The notes beneath the pieces are model-generated. The model did no database searches, was not told the DNA's origin, and worked only from the letters and a program-made list of their open reading frames with translations. A stretch of DNA of 64,000 nucleotides from Streptomyces aurantiogriseus (GTDB lineage: Bacteria; Actinomycetota; Actinomycetes; Streptomycetales; Streptomycetaceae). Positions 17,096 through 23,322 of the stretch are shown here, in pieces. Numbering within the stretch: the stretch's first letter is position 1; every line of letters starts with the position of its first letter. The stretch spans positions 83,559-147,558 of the forward strand of contig NZ_BMSX01000025.1 in assembly GCF_014649375.1 (NCBI RefSeq). Direction: 5' to 3'. The translations under genes and the position numbers were made by a program.

Positions 17096-18328
17096 GTGGC
17101 AGCGGAGATCGTCAATCCTCGCAGCGAGAGCGAAACGGACCATACGGGCCAGGAGGGCGGTGCGGAGCCCCTCGACTCGTTCGACCCGGCGTTCGCGCTG
17201 CACCGGGGCGGCAAGATGGCCGTGCAGGCCACCGTCCCGGTCCGCGACAAGGACGACCTGTCCCTCGCCTACACGCCCGGCGTCGCGCGCGTGTGCACCG
17301 CGATCGCGGAACAGCCGGAGCTGGTGAACGACTACACCTGGAAGTCGTCCGTCGTCGCCGTCGTCACCGACGGCACGGCGGTGCTCGGCCTCGGGGACAT
17401 CGGGCCGGAGGCCTCCCTTCCGGTCATGGAAGGCAAGGCCATCCTCTTCAAGCAGTTCGGCGGTGTGGACGCGGTTCCGATCGCGCTCGCCTGCACGGAC
17501 GTGGACGAGATCGTCGAGACCGTGGTGCGCCTCGCGCCCTCGTTCGGCGGAGTCAACCTGGAGGACATCTCGGCGCCTCGGTGCTTCGAGATCGAGCGCC
17601 GGCTCCAGGAGGCGCTGGACATCCCGGTCTTCCACGACGACCAGCACGGCACGGCCGTCGTGACGCTGGCGGCGCTGCGGAACGCGGCGCGGCTGAGCGG
17701 GCGGACCATCGGAGACCTGCGGGCCGTCATCTCGGGCGCCGGCGCGGCCGGTGTCGCCATCGCCAAGATGCTGGTCGAGGCCGGCATCGGGGACGTCGCG
17801 GTCACCGACCGCAAGGGCATCGTCTCGGCGGACCGGGAGGACCTGACCGACGTCAAGCGCGAGCTGGCCGGGTTCACCAACAAGGCGGGCCTCACCGGCT
17901 CGCTCGAGGACGCGCTGGCCGGCGCGGACGTCTTCATCGGCGTCTCGGGCGGTACGGTCCCGGAGGCCGCGGTCGCCTCGATGGCCGAGGGCGCGTTCGT
18001 CTTCGCCATGGCCAACCCGAACCCCGAGGTGCACCCGGACGTCGCCCACAAGTACGCGGCGGTCGTCGCGACCGGGCGGTCGGACTTCCCGAACCAGATC
18101 AACAACGTGCTGGCGTTCCCGGGCATCTTCGCCGGCGCGCTGCAGGTGCGGGCGTCCCGGATCACCGAGGGCATGAAGATCGCGGCGGCGGAGGCGCTGG
18201 CGGGCGTCGTCGGTGACGACCTCGCCGCGGACTACGTGATTCCGTCGCCGTTCGACGAGAGGGTGGCACCCGCGGTGACCGCGGCGGTTGCGGCTGCTGC
18301 TCGTGCCGAGGGCGTTGCTCGTCGCTGA
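17096..18328 (+). CDS. NAD(P)-dependent malic enzyme
   Basis: A 410-residue enzyme of the short bacterial type that oxidatively decarboxylates malate to pyruvate. The catalytic tyrosine region is LAYTPGVARV, the metal and substrate site is FHDDQHGTAVV near residue 183, and the dinucleotide fold is ISGAGAAGVAIAKML near residue 212. The start is GTG 17096, after a purine-rich AAGGGGTAAGA. It has a long upstream region of its own, and a classical terminator follows the stop. It links the TCA cycle to pyruvate and NAD(P)H supply. Confidence 0.92.
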   Translation: MAAEIVNPRSESETDHTGQEGGAEPLDSFDPAFALHRGGKMAVQATVPVRDKDDLSLAYTPGVARVCTAIAEQPELVNDYTWKSSVVAVVTDGTAVLGLGDIGPEASLPVMEGKAILFKQFGGVDAVPIALACTDVDEIVETVVRLAPSFGGVNLEDISAPRCFEIERRLQEALDIPVFHDDQHGTAVVTLAALRNAARLSGRTIGDLRAVISGAGAAGVAIAKMLVEAGIGDVAVTDRKGIVSADREDLTDVKRELAGFTNKAGLTGSLEDALAGADVFIGVSGGTVPEAAVASMAEGAFVFAMANPNPEVHPDVAHKYAAVVATGRSDFPNQINNVLAFPGIFAGALQVRASRITEGMKIAAAEALAGVVGDDLAADYVIPSPFDERVAPAVTAAVAAAARAEGVARR

Positions 18329-18341
18329 CGCGCACCTGAAT

Positions 18342-18365
18342 GGCCCCGTCCGTTCGGACGGGGCC
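18342..18365 (+). terminator. Rho-independent terminator after malic enzyme
   Basis: A 10-pair stem (GGCCCCGTCC-GTTC-GGACGGGGCC) followed by GTTTCTTT. It is one of the few here with a U-rich tail. Confidence 0.85.
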
Positions 18366-18432
18366 GTTTCTTTGCCCACCGGCTTCTCTGCCCACCGGGC
18401 CCGCCCGCTCGGGTGATGACGAGGCCGCCGGC

Positions 18433-18565
18433 CCCGGGGCCCCGCCCCCGGACCCCCGTACCGGCCCTGAACGGGCCTCGTCCCCTCTCGGCTTCTCCCC
18501 CACGCTCGGCTTCGCTCGCGCGGGGGACCCCCATGAGCGGGGGGACCCCCACGACGGGCTGACTT
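18433..18565 (+). repeat. Dispersed 3' repeat, copy B, interrupted by the palindromic element
   Basis: The left part matches copy A (CCCCGGACCCCCG and GGCCCTGAACGGGCC) up to CTCGTCC, and the right part resumes with ACGACGGGCTGA near 18551. The material between carries palindromic element copy 2, so one repeat is nested in another. Confidence 0.55.
18496..18534. repeat. Dispersed palindromic element, copy 2
   Basis: TCCCCCAC, then a GCTCGGCTTCGCTCGCGC centre, then GGGGGACCCCCAT. It lies within copy B of the other dispersed repeat. A second GGGGGGACCCCCAC follows at about 18540-18553, suggesting a tandem or partial second insertion. Confidence 0.6.
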
Positions 18566-18633
18566 TGCAAGAGGGCATGTCTCACAGTGGGCCCCGGTTT
18601 CGCCGACCGTTCCCGGAACCTATCGTCGGCTTC

Positions 18634-19599
18634 ATGTTCGCCGCCTACGCCGCTCGAATCGACCGCGACCAGCCGCTGAACGGCCTGGAGTTGGGGGAGC
18701 GTCCGGCCCCCGAGGTCCGTCCCGGCTGGAGTACCGTCACCGTTCGCGCCGCCTCCCTCAACCACCATGACCTCTGGTCCCTGCGGGGCGTGGGCCTCGC
18801 CGAGGACAAGCTGCCGATGATCCTCGGGTGCGACGCCGCCGGTGTCGACGAGGACGGCAACGAGGTCGTCCTGCACTCCGTGATCGGACAGACCGGGCAC
18901 GGGGTCGGGCCCGACGAGCCCCGTTCCATCCTCACCGAGCGCTACCAGGGCACCTTCGCCGAGCAGGTCGCCGTCCCGACCTGGAACATCCTGCCCAAGC
19001 CGAAGGAGCTCTCCTTCGCGGAGGCCGCCTGTCTGCCCACCGCCTGGCTGACGGCGTACCGCATGCTCTTCACCAACGCCGGCGTGCGCCCCGGCGACTC
19101 CGTCCTCGTCCAGGGCGCGGGGGGTGGTGTGGCCACGGCCGCGATCGTGCTCGGCAAGGCCGCCGGGCTGCGGGTCTTCGCGACCAGCCGGGACGAGGCC
19201 AAGCGGAAGCGGGCTCTGGAGCTCGGGGCCGTCGAGGCCGTCGAGCCGGGTGCGCGGCTGCCGCAGCGGGTCGACGCCGTCATCGAGACCGTCGGTGCCG
19301 CCACCTGGTCCCACTCGGTGAAGTCCCTGCGGCCCGGCGGCACGCTCGTCATCTCCGGCGCGACGAGCGGCGACCGGCCTTCGCACGCCGAGCTCACCCG
19401 CATCTTCTTCCTCGAACTCAAGGTCGTCGGCTCCACGATGGGCACCAAGGACGAGCTGGAGGACCTGCTCTCCTTCTGTGCCGCGACCGGCGTCCGCCCC
19501 GTCATCGACGAGGTCCTTCCGCTCGACCGCGCCCGCGAGGGCTTCGAACGGCTCGCGTCCGGAGACCAGTTCGGCAAGATCGTCCTCACCCATTCCTGA
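18634..19599 (+). CDS. MDR-family zinc-free alcohol dehydrogenase / quinone oxidoreductase
   Basis: A 321-residue medium-chain dehydrogenase/reductase. The GroES-like half contains LNHHDLWSLRG and ILGCDAAG, and the Rossmann half contains VQGAGGGVATAAIVLGKAAG near residue 165. The catalytic zinc cysteines are absent, which points to a quinone-reductase-like or enoyl-reductase-like use of NADPH. The start is ATG 18634 (MFAAYAARID). A terminator follows the stop. Confidence 0.83.
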   Translation: MFAAYAARIDRDQPLNGLELGERPAPEVRPGWSTVTVRAASLNHHDLWSLRGVGLAEDKLPMILGCDAAGVDEDGNEVVLHSVIGQTGHGVGPDEPRSILTERYQGTFAEQVAVPTWNILPKPKELSFAEAACLPTAWLTAYRMLFTNAGVRPGDSVLVQGAGGGVATAAIVLGKAAGLRVFATSRDEAKRKRALELGAVEAVEPGARLPQRVDAVIETVGAATWSHSVKSLRPGGTLVISGATSGDRPSHAELTRIFFLELKVVGSTMGTKDELEDLLSFCAATGVRPVIDEVLPLDRAREGFERLASGDQFGKIVLTHS

Positions 19600-19610
19600 T
19601 GCGTCCACAC

Positions 19611-19635
19611 GGCGGGCCCGGTTCTCGGGCCCGCC
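19611..19635 (+). terminator. Rho-independent terminator
   Basis: A 10-pair stem GGCGGGCCCG / CGGGCCCGCC with a five-base loop and a TTTT tail, ten bases after the dehydrogenase stop. Confidence 0.85.
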
Positions 19636-19651
19636 TTTTGCATGCCCGTCA

Positions 19652-19669
19652 TGTCAACGGTGGTTGACA
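19652..19669. promoter_or_regulatory. Perfect palindromic operator 1
   Basis: TGTCAAC-GGTG-GTTGACA, an 18-base perfect dyad. Its right half contains the TTGACA -35 hexamer. The same half-sites recur in operator 2, 27 bases downstream. Confidence 0.75.
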
Positions 19670-19692
19670 CCTTCCTTGTGTCAACGTAAGTT
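19664..19692 (+). promoter_or_regulatory. Consensus-like promoter for a leaderless transcript
   Basis: TTGACA at 19664-19669 is followed, after exactly 17 bases, by TAAGTT at 19687-19692. The expected start site falls at or within two bases of the ATG at 19699, so the mRNA would have no leader. Both hexamers lie within the twin operators. Confidence 0.6.
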
Positions 19693-19696
19693 GACA
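19679..19696. promoter_or_regulatory. Perfect palindromic operator 2
   Basis: TGTCAAC-GTAA-GTTGACA, a perfect dyad with the same half-sites as operator 1. It covers the -10 hexamer and ends two bases before the ATG of the HTH gene, so bound protein would block transcription start. Confidence 0.75.
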
Positions 19697-19698
19697 TC

Positions 19699-19908
19699 AT
19701 GACCGAAGCAACGGATCTCGCCGAGCGCGCCGGCGACCGCGATCCACGGGTCGGCCTGCGCGCCGTCGCCGCCCTGCGCCGGCTGCTGGAGCAGCTGGAG
19801 GCGGTGCAGGTGCGCAGTGCCCGCAACCAGGGCTGGTCGTGGCAGGAGATCGCCGCGGAACTCGGAGTGAGCAGGCAGGCCGTGCACAAGAAGTACGGGA
19901 GGCAGTGA
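19699..19908 (+). CDS. Small helix-turn-helix protein, probable autoregulator
   Basis: A 69-residue protein. Residues 18-40 form a helix (VAALRRLLEQLEAVQVRSAR), and residues 44-68 an HTH: WSWQEIAAELGVSRQAVHKKYG. It starts with a leaderless ATG right behind two palindromic operators. Its stop overlaps the start of the Clp-N gene (TGATG), so the pair is coupled. It is likely to bind the TGTCAAC dyads and repress its own operon; this is inference from position. Confidence 0.8.
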   Translation: MTEATDLAERAGDRDPRVGLRAVAALRRLLEQLEAVQVRSARNQGWSWQEIAAELGVSRQAVHKKYGRQ

Positions 19909-20474
19909 TGTTCGAGCGGTTCACGAAGGACGCCCGCGCCGTGGTGCGAGGGGCCGTCGGGCAGTGCGAGAGCTCGGGAGCGCGGACCGTGGGGCCCGAG
20001 CATCTGCTGCTCGCCCTGCTGGACCATGAGGCGAGCCGCGGATCCTTCGCGCTGACCGCCCTCGGACTCACCGCGGAGCGCAGGGAGTCGGTACGGCGGG
20101 CGCTGGAGGAGGTACGCCGGCGCGCGGGCCTGTCCCGGGCCGACGCCGACGCCCTCGCCGGCCTCGGCATCGACGTGTCGGAGATCGTCTCCCGGGTCGA
20201 GGAGGTGCACGGCGTCGGGGCGATGTCCGGGGACCGGCGGGACAAGGGCTCGTGGACGGGGCGTCCGGGCTTCGGGCGGGACGCCAAGGACGTCCTCGAG
20301 AAGTCCTTGCGTATCGCCCTGGCCCACCGTGACCGGCACATCGGCGACGAACACCGCCTCCTCGCCCTGACCGCCCGCCCGGGCCCATCCGCCGAAACCC
20401 TCGCCGACCACGGCGTCACCCATGCGTCCCTGACCCGGGTGGTGTACGGCGGGGGAGAGGCGCAGACGGGCTGA
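19908..20474 (+). CDS. Stand-alone Clp N-terminal domain protein
   Basis: A 188-residue protein with two Clp-N repeats and no ATPase or protease domain. Repeat 1 begins FERFTKDARAVVRGAVG and contains TVGPEHLLLALLDHEA. Repeat 2 begins FGRDAKDVLEKSLRIALAH and contains HIGDEHRLLALTA. In ClpA/ClpC this domain binds adaptors and substrates, so a free copy may act as a ClpC adaptor or competitor. It is translated from an ATG that overlaps the HTH gene stop, with GGGAGG upstream. Tandem repeats follow its stop. Confidence 0.82.
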   Translation: MFERFTKDARAVVRGAVGQCESSGARTVGPEHLLLALLDHEASRGSFALTALGLTAERRESVRRALEEVRRRAGLSRADADALAGLGIDVSEIVSRVEEVHGVGAMSGDRRDKGSWTGRPGFGRDAKDVLEKSLRIALAHRDRHIGDEHRLLALTARPGPSAETLADHGVTHASLTRVVYGGGEAQTG

Positions 20475-20493
20475 ACGCACGGGCTGAACGGAC

Positions 20494-20649
20494 GGGCTGA
20501 GGGGGCGTGCTCAGCGGGCGAGCGGAGCGGAAGGGCTGAGGGGGCGTGCTCAGCGGGCGAGCGGAGCGGACGGGCTGAGGGGGCGTGCTCAGCGGGCGAG
20601 CGGAGCGGAAGGGCTGAGGGGGCGTGCTCAGCGGGCGAGCGGAGCGGAC
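20494..20649. repeat. Four tandem 39-base repeats
   Basis: The unit begins GGGCTGAGGGGGCGTGCTC and ends GCGGAGCGGA plus A or C. Copies start at 20494, 20533, 20572 and 20611, and the variable base alternates C/A. Each copy contains GCTGAG and GCTCAGC, so short hairpins can form. The unit is 13 codons long and would encode a PLSTPPQP-like repeat on the minus strand, but no gene signals support coding. Confidence 0.9.
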
Positions 20650-20698
20650 GGGTCCGGGGGCCGCCGACGGCGCGACGCGCACCGACGGCCCTGCCCGG

Positions 20699-20859
20699 CC
20701 TCGCTCAACCCGGCCTCGCTCAACCCGGCCTCGCTCAACCCGGCCTCGCTCAACCCGGCCTCGCTCAACCCGGCCTCGCTCAACCCGGCCTCGCTCAACC
20801 CGGCCTCGCTCAGGCCCGGCCCGCTCAACCCGGCCCGCTCAGTCCCGGCCCGCTCAGTC
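20699..20859. repeat. Seven-plus tandem 15-base repeats after the PadR gene
   Basis: The unit TCGCTCAACCCGGCC is perfect seven times at 20701-20805, then decays into CGCTCAGTCCCGGCC variants up to the PadR stop. It lies at the 3' end of the PadR gene and next to the 39-base array, in a convergent gap. Confidence 0.92.
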
Positions 20860-21915
20860 CTTGGGTGCCCGCAGTATCGCCCCGATGTGCGCCGCCGCCG
20901 TCGACAGGTGCCGGCGGGCGTCGCGGAGTTGGTCGGCTGTGACCCCGTGGTCGCGTGCCGCGTCGCGGATGTCGTCGCGGAAGCGGTCCAGCATGCGGTC
21001 CAGGTCGCGGGCCGGGTCGCCGCTGGGGTCCTCGTGGGCCCAGGCCGGCTCGTAGTCGGCGGGGAAGTCCGCCGGGGTCTCCGAGTACACGGGCCCCCTG
21101 CCCGCCGGACTCTCCGCGCCGCTGCCGCCGCCGTTGCCGCGTCCGAAGCCGAAGTCCTTGCCGAACTCCTTCCCGTAGTCCTTGCCGAACTCGCCGAACT
21201 CCTTGGCCAGTTCGGTCAGGCCCTCGCGGACTCCCGTCGGCCAGTCGCCCCGGGCGAAGTGGTCCTGGACCTGCTCCTGAACGCGGCGCGCTATGCGCTG
21301 GACCTCCTCCTGGGCCTGGGTGCGGGCCCGGTCCTGGGCCTCCTTGGCCTGGCGGCGGGCCCGCTGGGCCTCCTCACGGGCCCGGCGGCTCTCGTCCTTG
21401 GCCCGGCGGGCCTGTTCCTTCCACTCCTGCTTGACGCGGCGCATCTCCTCCTTGGCGACGCGCCACGCCTCCTTGTCACCCTGGTCTCCGTAGCCGCCGT
21501 ACTCGTCGGCGCCCGTGCCGGCGCCACGACGGGCATCCGAGGCCGCCGCCCGCATCTCGCGGCGCAGGTCGCCCGCGGCACCGCGCACATCGGCCCGGAT
21601 CTCCGCGGCCAGCTCCGCGACCGACTCGTGGATCTCCAGCTCCAGGTCGGCCAGTTCACCGCTGCGGTCGGCCAGCTCGGCCCGGCCGGCGTCGGTGATG
21701 GCGTAGACCTTGCGGCCGCCCTCGGTGGTGTGGGTGACGAGGCCCTCGGCCTCCAGCTTGGCCAGGCGCGGGTACACCGTGCCCGCCGACGGCGCGTACA
21801 GCCCCTGGAAGCGTTCCTCCAGGAGGCGGATCACCTCGTAGCCGTGGCGCGGGGCCTCGTCCAGGAGCTTCAGCAGATAGAGGCGGAGGCGGCCGTGGGC
21901 GAAGACGGGAGGCAT
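20854..21915 (-). CDS. PadR-family regulator with long coiled-coil extension
   Basis: A 353-residue protein. Residues 1-85 are a PadR winged helix (LRLYLLKLLDEAPRHGYEVI, GTVYPRLAKLEAEGLV). Residues about 85-260 are a very charged heptad-like stretch (REEAQRARRQAKEAQDRAR) expected to be a long coiled coil, then a Gly/Ser linker and a C-terminal helical part. Usual PadR proteins have 100-200 residues, so this is unusually long. The start ATG lies one base after the stop of the toast-rack gene, with which it forms an operon. It probably represses that operon. Confidence 0.85.
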   Translation of the reverse strand: MPPVFAHGRLRLYLLKLLDEAPRHGYEVIRLLEERFQGLYAPSAGTVYPRLAKLEAEGLVTHTTEGGRKVYAITDAGRAELADRSGELADLELEIHESVAELAAEIRADVRGAAGDLRREMRAAASDARRGAGTGADEYGGYGDQGDKEAWRVAKEEMRRVKQEWKEQARRAKDESRRAREEAQRARRQAKEAQDRARTQAQEEVQRIARRVQEQVQDHFARGDWPTGVREGLTELAKEFGEFGKDYGKEFGKDFGFGRGNGGGSGAESPAGRGPVYSETPADFPADYEPAWAHEDPSGDPARDLDRMLDRFRDDIRDAARDHGVTADQLRDARRHLSTAAAHIGAILRAPKD

Positions 21916-21916
21916 G

Positions 21917-22864
21917 TCAGAGCACCTTCTTGTCGGTCGTGCTGTCGGCCGGGCCGTCGGAGGAGGTCGCGTCGTCCGGGCCGGGAGAGGAATTGTCCCC
22001 CGAGGCGGCAGCTGCGCCGTTGGCCGGAGCCGTCGCCTCCGGCTCCCATGGCTCGTCCTCCTCCTGCGGGCGGCGCAGCAGGGCGATCGAGCCGGAGACG
22101 GTTGTCGCCTTCAGGCTGCCGTTGCCCGTGCCGAGCCGGCCGGTGATGCGCTTGGCGCCCCACTGGCCGCTGACCCGGAGGTCCTCGAAGGCGTTGGAGA
22201 CCGAGCCGCTCGCCGTGTTGGCCTCCACCTCCGCGTCCGCCGGGTGCGGCAGCCGGATGGCGATCTCACCGGAGACGCTGGTCAGGCTGATGTCGGTGGG
22301 GCGGCTCGTCGGGTCGAGGTCGACGATCATCGACCCGCTCACCGAGTCGGCCTTCACGGAGGAGCCCGCCTCGACCACGGTCAGATCCCCGGAGACGGAG
22401 TTGAAACGCAGGTCGCCGGTGAGGGCCTGGGCCTCCACGCTCCCGGAGACGGTGTCCGCGCGCACCGGACCCGTGAGCCGCACCAGCGTCGTGTCCCCGG
22501 AGACGCCCTTCACCTCGGCGCGCCCGTCGATGCCGGAGACGACCGCCCCGGCGCTCACCGCGCCCACCTCCACGCGCGTGCCCGCCGGGACGGCCAGCGA
22601 GACCACGGCACTGCGCCGCCACCCCTTGCGGTCGAGCCACTTGAGGAAGCCCTTCCAGGGCAGATCCTCGTACGCCACCGTCAAGGTCCCGTCGCGGTGG
22701 GTCACGACCAGGGGTGGTCCCTCGATCCGGGACACCTCCAGGCGGGCGGAACCCTCGTCGGTCCCCACCACGTTCACCGTGCCGGCGACGATCCGGACGT
22801 GCAGATCGCTCACCGGCTCGTCGAAGGAGAGCTTGCTGGGCTCAGCGACGGACCACTCGGACAT
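21917..22864 (-). CDS. DUF4097 (toast-rack) beta-repeat protein
   Basis: A 315-residue protein built from repeated short beta units with the recurring motif TVSGSV, SVSGDL, SVSGSM, SVSGEI, TASGSV and TVSGSI. This is typical of the DUF4097 parallel beta fold found with PadR and PspC/LiaI-type envelope-stress genes. The C-terminal 50 residues are a Pro/Ser/Asp-rich tail. No signal peptide is seen. It is the first gene of the unit with the PadR gene. Confidence 0.82.
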   Translation of the reverse strand: MSEWSVAEPSKLSFDEPVSDLHVRIVAGTVNVVGTDEGSARLEVSRIEGPPLVVTHRDGTLTVAYEDLPWKGFLKWLDRKGWRRSAVVSLAVPAGTRVEVGAVSAGAVVSGIDGRAEVKGVSGDTTLVRLTGPVRADTVSGSVEAQALTGDLRFNSVSGDLTVVEAGSSVKADSVSGSMIVDLDPTSRPTDISLTSVSGEIAIRLPHPADAEVEANTASGSVSNAFEDLRVSGQWGAKRITGRLGTGNGSLKATTVSGSIALLRRPQEEDEPWEPEATAPANGAAAASGDNSSPGPDDATSSDGPADSTTDKKVL

Positions 22865-22908
22865 GGTGCAGACCTCCTCGACGACGCGACATCACATCCC
22901 CGGACACG

Positions 22909-22942
22909 CCATATCGCGTCTCCCGTAATTCACGATATATCG
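22909..22942. promoter_or_regulatory. Candidate PadR operator/promoter region
   Basis: An AT-rich island contains CATATCGCG and, 24 bases on, the perfect palindrome CGATATATCG (22933-22942). ATAT-centred dyads of this sort are typical PadR targets. It lies 45-80 bases upstream of the toast-rack gene start. Confidence 0.45.
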
Positions 22943-22999
22943 CGGCCATCGAAAGTCAAGGCACCGCAAGGCACCTGTTCCAGTGGTACCAACGACGAA

Positions 23000-23019
23000 G
23001 GGCGCCCCTGGGGGCGCCC
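23000..23019 (-). terminator. Hairpin after the small DUF6104 gene
   Basis: A perfect nine-pair stem GGGCGCCCC-TG-GGGGCGCCC, about 40 bases past the stop of the 59-residue gene. Confidence 0.65.
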
Positions 23020-23057
23020 ACACGCGAATCGACCCGACGACAGGCCTCCGGCCCGAC

Positions 23058-23237
23058 CTACTCGTCGTCCTCGTCGTCCAGCCGAGCCAGCCACGTCGCC
23101 AGCCGCTCCACCGGCACCTCGAAGTCCGGGTTCAGATCGACGAACGTCCGCAGCTGCTCGGCGAGCCACTCGAAGGTGACCTCCTCCTCGCCGCGCCGCT
23201 TCTCCAGCTCTTCGATGCCACGGTCCGTGAAGTACAT
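23058..23237 (-). CDS. Conserved 59-residue acidic protein (DUF6104-like)
   Basis: A short gene reading MYFTDRGIEELEKRRGEEE, then FEWLAEQLRTFVDLNPDF, and ending in an acidic ARLDDEDDE. I recall such proteins (DUF6104) next to sucA in many Streptomyces. It is probably two or three helices and cytoplasmic. The function is unknown. It lies downstream of sucA on the same strand beyond a strong hairpin, with its own terminator. Confidence 0.75.
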   Translation of the reverse strand: MYFTDRGIEELEKRRGEEEVTFEWLAEQLRTFVDLNPDFEVPVERLATWLARLDDEDDE

Positions 23238-23261
23238 GGGTCAAGGATAAGTGCGCGGAAA

Positions 23262-23302
23262 CGGCCGGGCCGCACCCCCACGAGAGGGGTGCGGCCCGGC
23301 CG
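23262..23302 (-). terminator. Strong terminator after sucA
   Basis: A perfect 17-pair stem starting CGGCCGGGCCGCACCCC with a seven-base loop, about 20 bases beyond the sucA stop. Confidence 0.85.
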
Positions 23303-23322
23303 GGTACGCCTGTCGAGAGCGG

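Noticed and set aside
20416..20828. Minus-strand frames encoding PLSTPPQP-like and GLSEA repeats
   Set aside because: They exist only because the tandem units are 39 and 15 bases long. No starts with ribosome sites or upstream signals were found.
20699..20859. Possible CRISPR array
   Set aside because: The 15-base units are directly abutting with no spacers.
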